Source of the DNA: Prevotella sp. UBA2746
GTDB taxonomy: Bacteria > Bacteroidota > Bacteroidia > Bacteroidales > Bacteroidaceae
DNA length: 48,888 nucleotides
Assembly: GCA_002353555.1 (NCBI GenBank)
Contig: DEJO01000054.1
Coordinates: 1 to 48,888, forward strand
Reading direction: 5' to 3'
Part shown: positions 1-7,577 of the stretch, piece after piece
How the letters are laid out: each line of letters begins with the position of its first letter
How positions within the stretch are numbered: the first letter of the stretch is position 1
Translations under genes and position numbers: made by a program
Notes under the pieces: model-generated
The model's database searches: none
The model's input: the letters and a program-made list of their open reading frames with translations, nothing else
What the model was told of the DNA's origin: nothing

Positions 1-101
1 AGTTGATCACCCTTGCGGTAAGCGATTTCCTCCCCCTCTTGCTCGCAGAACTCCCGCAGTATCTGCAAATCCAATCGATTGTTGTTGAATTTCTGTTCCA
101 T
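1..101 (-). CDS. Crp/Fnr-like transcriptional regulator, N-terminal part (cut by window edge)
   Basis: The leftward frame opens with an ATG at 99-101 and stays open to the window edge, giving 33 complete codons. The visible protein starts MEQKFNNNRLDLQ and goes on with a REFCEQEGEE segment and a YRKGDQL segment. This resembles the N-terminal lead into the cyclic-nucleotide-binding fold of small Crp/Fnr-type regulators of Prevotella and relatives. Only the very start is present, so the DNA-binding domain and any effector site cannot be seen. Just upstream lies a remnant of what may be a second copy of the same N-terminus. The assignment rests on a short stretch and is tentative. Confidence 0.45.
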   Translation of the reverse strand, partial: MEQKFNNNRLDLQILREFCEQEGEEIAYRKGDQ

Positions 102-115
102 ATTATTGCATTGCC

Positions 116-217
116 TTATGATTCGTTAAACACCTCCCCGTGCTCCATACAATAGTCACGCATGAACTCTAGATTCAGTCCTACCTTGTAGGGGTTGAAG
201 TGCCGATTGGGAGGGTG
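116..217 (-). pseudogene. Remnant of a second Crp/Fnr-like N-terminus
   Basis: Between two leftward stop codons (TGA at 220-218, TAA at 118-116) there are 33 sense codons. The piece LEFMRDYCMEHGEVF matches the spacing and character of LQILREFCEQEGEEI in the gene that follows at 101. No start codon precedes the region of similarity, and the frame ends where the other protein continues with a YRKGDQL segment. The simplest reading is a truncated paralogue or a partial duplication. The similarity is short and was judged by eye. Confidence 0.35.
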
Positions 218-437
218 TCATATTCGCCAATTTTGCTTTTCTAATTAAAATCTCGTTGTTTGTTTGAAAAAACTCCCTCCACTCGCTGTAGCGAAGCAAA
301 TGGGGAGGCACGCTCATAGGAACTGGCGTTTTTTATTTTCAAAGTGGTTCACACTCCCATCCACGGAGGAAGCCCATTGCAGTTATGTCAATGTTTGGGA
401 ATTCGGCAATTTTGGTCTTCATGAATCGTCAATATTG
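218..437. other. Spacer with no recognisable gene
   Basis: Together with the remnant before it, this makes a gap of more than 300 bases without an intact gene. A rightward frame of 78 codons (264-500) exists, but its product is compositionally odd, resembles nothing familiar and overlaps the end of the leftward gene at 438, so it was not accepted. No promoter with both boxes or hairpin terminator was seen here. Confidence 0.5.
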
Positions 438-1052
438 CTATTGATAACATTCTGTAGGCATTGGTTTATAAAACAATTCTTTGGTACTAATAATGTCTGA
501 CACCAAGAAATCGCGAGCAGTTTTCCAGATTTTCTTTTTTCCATTATTCTTTATAGTTTCAATCTGACTAACTTCATTATTATTTTCGTCTAAAACCCTT
601 ATAGAAACATGCCAAAAGTTGCAGTTTGTTGGGGTATGGAAAAGCCCAAAATGCCATTTGTGTGATTGAACTTCATCAGAAATATACTTCAAAGTTACGG
701 GTACAGGGATATAGTAAGCTTGCCGACCTTCATCTTTGAAAAAATCCTCTGGGAGTATTTTTCTAACATCACTCCCTTCATCCCATAAAGCACATAATTC
801 TTCACGTGATTCCTTTTGAATGCCATAAGATATGTCGGCATAGGTAAATATACCAAGTAAGTTTGTGGATAAGTCACGAAGGTGGTCACTTTGGAATTTG
901 ATACAATCTGGATGCAGGATACTTGTTCCCTCCATATATTTAACCTCAGAGCTTTCAATATGGCGTATCAAAACCAAATCTTCATTTTCGGCAAAATGTT
1001 TTGCTTGTATTATATGATAATTGGCCTTAGGCAGCAAATGTTCTGGGTACAT
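438..1052 (-). CDS. Protein of unknown function, third gene of the TIGR04255 operon
   Basis: This is a 204-residue protein read leftward from the ATG at 1052; the frame is open further upstream to 1181, but that would mean a 155-base overlap with the gene before it. The chosen start gives a 26-base overlap and keeps a weak purine-rich stretch (GGAA) upstream. No family was recognised. It is rich in aromatic residues, with WHFGLFHTP and NFWHVSIRVLD in the C-terminal third, has no signal peptide or membrane segment and is probably cytoplasmic. Its position as the last gene of a tight three-gene run led by a TIGR04255 protein suggests that it works with the other two. Its base composition is AT-rich like the rest of this accessory block. 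Confidence 0.6.
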   Translation of the reverse strand: MYPEHLLPKANYHIIQAKHFAENEDLVLIRHIESSEVKYMEGTSILHPDCIKFQSDHLRDLSTNLLGIFTYADISYGIQKESREELCALWDEGSDVRKILPEDFFKDEGRQAYYIPVPVTLKYISDEVQSHKWHFGLFHTPTNCNFWHVSIRVLDENNNEVSQIETIKNNGKKKIWKTARDFLVSDIISTKELFYKPMPTECYQ

Positions 1053-1596
1053 CGGTGCTTGTTTCCGTGTTATTCCGAAGAATGTCTGACATTTGCTCAA
1101 TGCCATTCTCAATGCTATCTTCAATTGTGTACTTATGCTGTTCTGTTGAAATATTGATAAGGGCTTCCACTCCATCATCATAAAACATATTAAAGAATAC
1201 TTTTGTATTTCCCTTTTGGAAATAAATAAACAAGCATTCGTCTTCTTCTGAAATATCGGTATGAATTACATCAGGATTCTTCTCAATTATGTTGTTTAAA
1301 GCTTCCATATAGTTCATCAAAACAATATCCCTTGAAACATTTGCAAATATGTTTGGATAATGTTTAGTATATTCTGTAACCTTCCCAAATGCTTCGGTTA
1401 AATCTGATATGTTTGACTGAAGTTGAATTACCTCAATAGTATTCAGCTTTTTATCTCTCATATAAGAATTGAAAAAACTAACATCAGCAACGCCATGTTC
1501 AGTTATTGCTTTTTCTTCTAATCTCCATTCATAAACGATATTGCTTACGATAGGGAGATTTGTGTTATATTCTATATATGGTGCATTTGCCAACAT
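1027..1596 (-). CDS. Protein of unknown function, second gene of the TIGR04255 operon
   Basis: A 189-residue soluble protein whose start lies only two bases after the stop of the TIGR04255 gene, so the two are very likely translationally coupled. No family was recognised. The N-terminal half (about 1-70) is predicted by eye to be mixed strand and helix. The middle has a helical stretch with alternating charge (about 70-110). Residues 118-150 contain an acidic segment (DISEEDECLFIYF) followed by a strand-like FFNMFYDDGVEALINIS. No catalytic motif could be named and there is no signal peptide. It ends 26 bases inside the next gene. Confidence 0.65.
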   Translation of the reverse strand: MLANAPYIEYNTNLPIVSNIVYEWRLEEKAITEHGVADVSFFNSYMRDKKLNTIEVIQLQSNISDLTEAFGKVTEYTKHYPNIFANVSRDIVLMNYMEALNNIIEKNPDVIHTDISEEDECLFIYFQKGNTKVFFNMFYDDGVEALINISTEQHKYTIEDSIENGIEQMSDILRNNTETSTDVPRTFAA

Positions 1597-1598
1597 AA

Positions 1599-2336
1599 TC
1601 AGTATTCAGGGTTCAGTGATTTAACAAAATCGTCTTTAAGTAATCCGAAGAAAGTTTCTTTTTCTATCTGGTGAGCTTTGTTTAGAGAATTTATAACAAC
1701 ACTTATAGATTCAGACTCTGCGAAGTTTTCATAAACATTCACATCGAATAAAGATGATTTATATTCTCCTTTTTGGGTTTTACGTTTATTGAGATTTGTC
1801 AGAGATACAAAGACCTTAACATTCTCTTCTATTTTTGAAAGTTTTAGTTCTTGTCTATTAAGGCCAAGTCCAGCCTCTCCGACATCGATCACTCCTTTAA
1901 TATTGTCTAAAATGGGTATGTCTTTGTATTCACTTATATAGCGCAATTCAGTCCTGTTAAAAACTTTTGTAACACCACTTTCTTGCACAGCTTTCATTAC
2001 TTGTTCAATTTCTCCAGAATATATATCCCATCCTACATACTTACCAAGATTACAATTAAAAGTAAGACAATTACGTTGCATCATAAAACGTATGTTGTCT
2101 TTTACAAATACTCCTGAACAGTCAGGAAATGATTTTTGAAATTTGGCATCGGGCCTACCTTCTGGGGAGAAACTTACGTTAACTTGTGGAATTGGCAAGA
2201 ATTTGTAACCAATGGAAAGAAGACGAGATAACACCATACCAGCCCATAATTCAGGAGCACATAATGGATGCATACGTATTTCCGCAATAGTCTCGACAAG
2301 GTTGTCGGGATGTATCTTCTTGGGGAGATTCATCAT
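1599..2336 (-). CDS. TIGR04255 family protein
   Basis: A 245-residue protein with the layout of the sporadically distributed TIGR04255 family: an opening with a lysine-rich PKKIHPDN lead into LVETIAEIRMHP, a central strand-rich region, and a C-terminal helical segment with a hydrophobic/acidic pattern (AHQIEKETFFGLL). Family members are usually 230-270 residues, so this one is full length. The molecular function of the family is not established; its patchy distribution fits accessory or defence cargo. It is the first gene of a leftward operon with two unknown partners. A second ATG directly follows the first, so the exact start may be one codon later. A Bacteroidetes-type promoter precedes it at 2379-2414. 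Confidence 0.7.
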   Translation of the reverse strand: MMNLPKKIHPDNLVETIAEIRMHPLCAPELWAGMVLSRLLSIGYKFLPIPQVNVSFSPEGRPDAKFQKSFPDCSGVFVKDNIRFMMQRNCLTFNCNLGKYVGWDIYSGEIEQVMKAVQESGVTKVFNRTELRYISEYKDIPILDNIKGVIDVGEAGLGLNRQELKLSKIEENVKVFVSLTNLNKRKTQKGEYKSSLFDVNVYENFAESESISVVINSLNKAHQIEKETFFGLLKDDFVKSLNPEY

Positions 2337-2378
2337 GTTATAACAATATTGTTCTCAAGTTTTATCTGCAATTGCAGT

Positions 2379-2414
2379 GCAAAGATAGTTATTTCCCTTT
2401 CATTTTTAGTCAAA
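2379..2414 (-). promoter_or_regulatory. Promoter of the TIGR04255 operon
   Basis: On the minus strand a TTTG box (2414-2411) is followed after 23 bases by TATCTTTGC (2387-2379), the Bacteroidetes -7 box. The spacing is slightly longer than the usual 19-21. The start codon at 2336 leaves a leader of about 35 bases. Confidence 0.55.
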
Positions 2415-2869
2415 AGTGAAAAAAAATGCTTGCATTTAACATTTTTGCCATGATATGATGAGTTTTTGTGTTTTTTTAGGAAATTTATACTGACTGTCCT
2501 TTGACATCTTCACACTGCCACACACCCAAGACGACGTGCTAACGAAACTCACTATCTTTGCCCTCAATAACTACGGCAACACAATGAATGAGCGAATCTT
2601 TGAGAACATACATGTTAACACTAACCATTCGCTACATCATCAGTTTTTTCGATAGTAATAAAACATTCTGATAGTATTCTCCACTTCACCGCCGACTCTA
2701 TTTGAGACAACGCGATGACTATATGTTTTAATTAGAATTGAATCAATTTAGTTCTCAAAATACACCCAATCTCAAGATAAATTCATTAATTCTCGTCAAT
2801 AAAATACAAAAAAGACATAAAAAACCTTTTTTAGTTGTTTTCAAGTGAAGCTAAGTGAAGATAAATTCC
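2415..2869. other. Divergent intergenic region between two accessory cassettes
   Basis: About 450 AT-rich bases between the leftward TIGR04255 operon and the rightward ATPase/RloB pair. No open frame with a credible product was seen. A GC-richer patch around 2500-2640 may be leftover coding sequence, but no protein could be recognised in it. Both flanking cassettes have their own -7 boxes at the edges of this region. Confidence 0.5.
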
Positions 2870-2878
2870 TATCTTTGC
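2870..2878 (+). promoter_or_regulatory. -7 box of the AAA15/RloB pair
   Basis: TATCTTTGC sits 25 bases before the ATG at 2904. No clear TTTG box is found at the usual distance upstream, so the promoter is called from its -7 element and position only. Confidence 0.5.
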
Positions 2879-2903
2879 AAATAAATTTTGAATACCCCAT
2901 AAT

Positions 2904-4235
2904 ATGGAATTGCGTGATTCAATGATAATGGCAATCAAACTGAAGAACTTCAAATCATATAAAGATGAGGCGGAGTTCTCTTTCTATGCCTTGCCAAATA
3001 CAGAACTTTCAGGAAACTATTCCGAATTTGTATTAAAAGGGAAAGAAATGGTGAAGGTCTTAAATGCCGCTGTCATTCTTGGTGCAAATGCTTCTGGAAA
3101 GAGTAATGTTATTTGGGCTTTCAGGGCATTAAACTATTTAATAAGACGATCACGTTCCTTTGAGCGTAACCATAAGATAAGCGCATACGATGCGTTTGCT
3201 TTTGATGAACAATTTGAAAAGGCACCTGTTGAAATCGCCGTGGAATTAATGGTTAAAGGACAGAAATACACCTATTCAATTGAATTTAACGATGTCATTC
3301 ATGAGGAATCACTTACAGTAGATAATGGGGAATCACTTCCTACTTTAGTCTTTAGTAGAGATACCAATGATGGAGATAATGTCCATCATATTTTAATAGG
3401 TGAAGGTTGGACACATGAAATTCCGGAATGGGTTTCTATGGACATTATGACGAACCATTTAATATTGTCGGAACTATCATCAAAGAGGGCATATGAACTG
3501 AATGACGTGTATGAAGCACTAGCTTATATCAACGTGTTCATACATCCCGTCGATATGAGAATGTTAAATGATCAAATTGCCCCCATTGTCATAAAATCTA
3601 GCAGCACAGAGATTTTCCACAGGCTTATTCGACTTGTAAGAGTAGCAGACCTTGGAATCAAAGACATCTCGATGATTAGACATAATGACGATGAGTTTAA
3701 TATTCCAGATTTTGTGTCCGAAAGTCAGAAACGGAAATTGATAGAAGATAACCGCTGGGAATTCAGGGCGTATCACAAATATATAAATAGTCAGCAACAA
3801 GAAGGCGTTAGGCCATGGGACTTGAAAAATGAATCAATGGGTACTCAGCATCTTTTTGGCCTTGGGGCTATAATCCTGAGTGTATTGGAGATGGGGAGTC
3901 TGTTGGTGTATGATGAACTCAACATGGCGCTTCATCCTGAAATTACAAGACTGCTAGTTAAACTATTCCAAAATCCAGAGACGAATCCTAATCATGCTCA
4001 GTTACTTTTCACCACGCATGATGCTTCGGTAATTGGTGAGTCATTAATGAGATGTGACCAAGTTTGGCTAGCAGAAAAAGATAAATACGGCTGTTCTCAT
4101 CTTTTTTCTATACAAGATTTTGAAGATGTACCTATCGTTCCGCCAATGGAGCAATGGTATAGGTCTGGAAGATTTGGGGCTTTGCCCAATATCAACCAAG
4201 TGCATTACATCTTTACAGGAGAAGTAAACGAATGA
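2904..4235 (+). CDS. AAA15-type (SMC/ABC-like) ATPase, RloA/AbiLi-like
   Basis: A 443-residue ATPase. It opens with the typical strand-rich start (IKLKNFKSYKDEAEFSF). Walker A is GANASGKS (60-67). An ABC-signature-like segment with SMGTQ (311-315) follows a long variable middle. Walker B is LLVYDELN (333-340), followed by the D-loop-like ALHPE and a switch histidine in FTTHDAS (369-375). These are the marks of the overcoming-lysogenization-defect/AAA15 class, in which the ATPase acts as a sensor or regulator of an associated nuclease. The stop overlaps the start of the RloB-like gene (ATGA at 4232-4235), so the two are translationally coupled. The pair corresponds to RloA/RloB, seen inside some type I restriction loci, and to AbiLi/AbiLii of phage abortive infection. 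A defence role is inferred from the family and the context. Confidence 0.8.
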   Translation: MELRDSMIMAIKLKNFKSYKDEAEFSFYALPNTELSGNYSEFVLKGKEMVKVLNAAVILGANASGKSNVIWAFRALNYLIRRSRSFERNHKISAYDAFAFDEQFEKAPVEIAVELMVKGQKYTYSIEFNDVIHEESLTVDNGESLPTLVFSRDTNDGDNVHHILIGEGWTHEIPEWVSMDIMTNHLILSELSSKRAYELNDVYEALAYINVFIHPVDMRMLNDQIAPIVIKSSSTEIFHRLIRLVRVADLGIKDISMIRHNDDEFNIPDFVSESQKRKLIEDNRWEFRAYHKYINSQQQEGVRPWDLKNESMGTQHLFGLGAIILSVLEMGSLLVYDELNMALHPEITRLLVKLFQNPETNPNHAQLLFTTHDASVIGESLMRCDQVWLAEKDKYGCSHLFSIQDFEDVPIVPPMEQWYRSGRFGALPNINQVHYIFTGEVNE

Positions 4236-5317
4236 GACAGGCACAAAAACGATCATTCAAGAACAGTCTTGTCATCGTTTGTGAAGGTACTGAGACTGAA
4301 TATAAGTATTTCGAGGAACTTGCTTCTATCGTAAGGAGAGATCAGCCGAACCGGTTTAGTCGGATAAAAGTTGTGCCAACTCCAGAAGAGAAAGCTGCTA
4401 CTGATGCTAGACGAAGTTCCTATAAGCGGAAAATGAGAAATACTACACAGCCCCTATTTCTTTATCATGTGAAAGAAGAGAAATCTGCGAGGGAATATGC
4501 CTTGAATTGTGCACAGCCAGCTCGATACGTAAGAGAAACTCAATTGTTTATGATAGAGAATGGGTATTCGGATGGCTGGGCTGTTTTTGATAAGGATATT
4601 CATACTGGACATAAAAGAGCTTGGGAACTTGCGGCACAAATGCCACGATTACGGATTGCCTTTTCTTCTTATTCATTTGAAGAATGGATTTTATGCCATT
4701 TCGAGCGAAACTGTCATGCTTATCACCACTCATTATGTAAACGTCAGGACTGTGGCATTCAACATAAAGGATGTCAAGGAAGAAAATGCCTAATTGGAAG
4801 AATTCGTGAGAAAAAATATATTCCGGATTTTGTAAAATCTATAGAGCGATTGTTTTCTAATGTATTAGCAAAACAATTAGATATTGCCTACGTAAATGCA
4901 GCATGGTTGAGAAGCCTAAATAAGAACATTATTCCATATCAACAAAATCCCTACACAAATGTAGATGAGTTGGTATTACAACTTCTTGATATACAAGAAA
5001 GATTCGAATGGGTCAAAATCGGAGAAGTATTTGAATATGAAGGGTGTAAATTTGTTTTGCTTATAAATAAAGGTGAGATTCTTCTTGCTTATGATGGGAC
5101 AGTTTCTTTGGTTATTACTCCAGATAGATTTAGGTATTGTACTGCAGAAGGCAAAACAATATCGCCTGTTGCAACTACAAATCTGGTATTCACCCCTGAT
5201 GTAAACGAAAAGCATGTTTTGATTGATAAAAGCCAACGCTATTTATTGCTTGAAGAAAAGTCAGGTTCAAGACCTAGAATGAAATTTATAATCGAATTAC
5301 CTTTCTTTTGCCAATGA
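4232..5317 (+). CDS. RloB-like TOPRIM-fold protein with Cys4 insert and C-terminal extension
   Basis: A 361-residue protein. Residues 1-160 carry the RloB pattern: a first strand SLVIVCEGTETEYKYF with acidic E18, then VFDKDIH with D120 and D122, then SYSFEEWILCHFE with E150 and E151. These acidic residues match a TOPRIM-like metal site, so it is a probable nuclease effector of the upstream ATPase. RloB proteins are usually about 200-230 residues. Here a cluster of four cysteines (C169, C174, C181, C186) follows the last acidic motif and could bind zinc, and a strand-rich extension runs from about 255 to 361. The gene starts in an ATGA overlap with the ATPase. A short AT-rich spacer separates it from the broken repeat gene downstream. 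Nuclease activity is inferred, not shown. Confidence 0.75.
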   Translation: MRQAQKRSFKNSLVIVCEGTETEYKYFEELASIVRRDQPNRFSRIKVVPTPEEKAATDARRSSYKRKMRNTTQPLFLYHVKEEKSAREYALNCAQPARYVRETQLFMIENGYSDGWAVFDKDIHTGHKRAWELAAQMPRLRIAFSSYSFEEWILCHFERNCHAYHHSLCKRQDCGIQHKGCQGRKCLIGRIREKKYIPDFVKSIERLFSNVLAKQLDIAYVNAAWLRSLNKNIIPYQQNPYTNVDELVLQLLDIQERFEWVKIGEVFEYEGCKFVLLINKGEILLAYDGTVSLVITPDRFRYCTAEGKTISPVATTNLVFTPDVNEKHVLIDKSQRYLLLEEKSGSRPRMKFIIELPFFCQ

Positions 5318-5525
5318 AGAAAATGGTTTAATAATAGAATATAGAATACTATATTAATCGTTTGTTGTGAATTTGCACTTACTCGCTGAATTCGTAGTAC
5401 GTTTATAAAAGTTAAAAACGTTAAATCTACAAGTTTTCCGCCCTTTATAGAATCTACATCATCACTTTTCTACCGTTTAAAGCGTAAGTTGTTGATATAA
5501 ACCATTTTGTAAATACGCTTATTGT
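5318..5525. other. AT-rich junction between defence pair and broken repeat gene
   Basis: No gene or promoter with both boxes is visible. It contains GTTAAAAACGTTAAAT at 5411-5426, which recurs in inverted orientation with one extra T at 7439-7455 on the far side of the repeat pseudogene. Confidence 0.4.
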
Positions 5526-7234
5526 GGTCTAACCTCCGTCACCATCCCCAACAGTGTGACGAGCATCGGCAGTTCTGCGTTCTTTTGCAGCGGTCTGACC
5601 TCCGTTACCATCCCTAACAGCGTGACGAACATCGGCAGTTCTGCGTTCGAACATTGCAGCTGTCTGACCTCCGTCACCATCCCTAACAGTGTGACGGCCA
5701 TTGGTGAAGAAGCATTCAAGGGGTGTAGCGGTCTGACCTCCATCACTATCGGAAACAACGTGACGAGCATCGGCAATCGTGCATTCGAAGAATGCAGTAG
5801 TCTGACCTCCGTCACCATCCCTAACAGCGTGACGAGCATCGGCAGTTCTGCGTTCCTCGGTACAAAATTAATATCTGTTATTATTGGCTCTGGTGTATTG
5901 TCAATTGGTAACCAAGCTTTTGGTTATGACAACAATTATGATTCAAAGCCAGTCAAAGTGATTTGGCTGACTAACACACCACCAACTAACTATTCGTATG
6001 CAGCAGGCAAGGTGAACTACGTTGCAAATGATTTATATACATTATTAAGTAATAAGAAGGTATATCCATTCTTAAGCAGTATGTTTACGGTTGATGGTGT
6101 GAAATATGTTCCTATCAGTCCTTCGGAAAGAACTTGTGAAGCTATAGACTGCATGTATGATGAGGCTGTTGAAACTATCAATATCGGTAACACAGTCAGT
6201 TATATGGGCGTGACTTTTTCTGTAAACGATTTATCACCCCATGTCTGTGAAGGGAAGCATCAGTAAAAACGGTAAAAGTGGATTATAATGGAGCTATACC
6301 ATCATACGCTTTCCGAAATTGTTCGGCAATGAAAGAAATAACATTGGGGAAGAATATAACTTCCATAGGGGACTATGCCTTTGACGGCTGCTCTCAATTG
6401 CAAGGTCTCAATATACCTAATAGCGTGACGACTATAGGTACTTACGGATTTCAAAATTGTAGTGCTTTGGAGAATATCATGATACCGAAGGCGGTTACAA
6501 GTATTGGTAATTATGTATTTAACGGTTGCTCTGCACTAAAGGCTATAGTGATGGAAAACCGTGAGGATGATACACCACTTACCCTTGGCTCTAATGGCTC
6601 AAGTCCTTTGTTCTATTCCTGCCCCCTCAACGAGGTTTACATAGGTAGGAGGTCTTCGTATGACAAGAGTAGCAGCAAGGGCTATTCTCCGTTCTATAGG
6701 AATACGTCGTTGAGCTATGTAGGAATTTCAGAAAAGGAGACGGAGATTTCGGTGAATGAATTCTATGGTTGCACGAACCTGAAGGAGGTAAAGATAGGTG
6801 ATGGTGTGACGACTATCGGCAACTGGGCGTTCTCTGGTTGTTCCAGCCTTGACTACTTCGGCTTCGGCAGCAGCGTGAAAACGATAGGGATAGAGGCTTT
6901 CTCCGACTGTACGGCAATGATAAGGTTGATGAGCCGTGCGACGACACCGCCTTCTTGCGGCTCTCAGGCTTTGGACGACATCAACAAGTGGAACTGTAAG
7001 CTGACGATACCGACAGGCAGCCTTGGTGCATATCAGGCAGCCGATCAGTGGAAGGAGTTCTTCTTCGTGGAAGAGGGCGACATGACACCCATCGACCGCG
7101 TAGAGGCTGACAAGCTGAAAGTGGCAGACATCATCGCCATCTACGACCTGAACGGGCAAAAGAAGACATCGCTGCAACGAGGCTTGAACATCGTCAAGAT
7201 GAGTGACGGAAGGACAAAGAAGATTGCAATTGTT
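5526..7234 (+). pseudogene. BspA-like leucine-rich repeat (LRR_5) surface protein, decayed
   Basis: Repeats of the TpLRR/BspA type (LTSVTIPNSVTSIGxxAF, about 23 residues each) begin abruptly at 5526 with no start codon or signal peptide, so the N-terminus is missing. The first frame, with about five regular repeats and then a linker region, stops at 6266. The similarity resumes in a different frame at about 6250 (KTVKVDYNG, then repeats such as GKNITSIGDYAF), which marks a one-base frameshift near 6240-6266. The second frame carries more repeats and a C-terminal tail with IYDLNGQKKTSLQRG and MSDGRTKKI, the usual ending of secreted Prevotella proteins. The expected stop right after it is gone, and the frame runs on into antisense of an exonuclease fragment. 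Intact relatives are cell-surface adhesins; this copy is missing its start, shifted and without its stop. Confidence 0.8.
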
Positions 7235-7267
7235 TTGAAACACTCTTATCGTATACCCATCCTCTCA

Positions 7268-7384
7268 TTAACGCTTACCCATTGTGTCAGTACCGTATAC
7301 TCGTCTCGTCTGTATCGCTTTGTTTACAATATCTCTTGCTATCCATGCGCATGCCTCAGCATCGGCGAGGGCGTGGTGGTGGTT
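7268..7384 (-). pseudogene. C-terminal fragment of a DnaQ-type 3'-5' exonuclease
   Basis: On the minus strand 38 codons starting directly after a TAA read NHHHALADAEACAWIARDI and continue to a natural-looking stop (TAA at 7270-7268). The H-x-A-x-x-D-A-x-A-C-A pattern is the exonuclease III motif of DnaQ-family proteins, followed by their usual C-terminal helix. The other two exonuclease motifs are absent, so this is a gene fragment. It lies antisense to the run-on end of the repeat pseudogene, which explains why that frame lacks a sensible tail. Confidence 0.55.
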
Positions 7385-7473
7385 TTAAATTTACAAATTT
7401 GTTTTCAAACAGCCATGATTCAGAGCGTAAAAGGGAGTATTTAACGTTTTTAAACTGAAGTTTTTCGGCTTTA

Positions 7474-7509
7474 TTGACAACACCGAAGCATTATTTTTTG
7501 TAATTTTGC
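7474..7509 (+). promoter_or_regulatory. Promoter of rpoD
   Basis: A TTG (7474-7476) is followed after 24 bases by TAATTTTGC (7501-7509). The -7 box is good and the upstream box is weak. The ATG at 7578 leaves a leader of about 60 bases. Confidence 0.5.
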
Positions 7510-7577
7510 ACCGAAATTCGCATTAATTTAACATTAAATCCTTGACTTTCAAGGGATTAGGCGTTTAAGGTAAAGGA

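Noticed and set aside
264..500. Rightward open frame of 78 codons
   Set aside because: Overlaps the end of a more credible leftward gene, has no promoter and its product resembles nothing.
1027..1181. Frameshift joining the second and third genes of the TIGR04255 operon into one
   Set aside because: A normal ATG at 1052 with a short overlap makes two genes the simpler reading; the first protein ends without a broken motif.
5519..5839. Leftward repetitive open frame of 106 codons
   Set aside because: Mirror image of the leucine-rich repeat DNA on the other strand.
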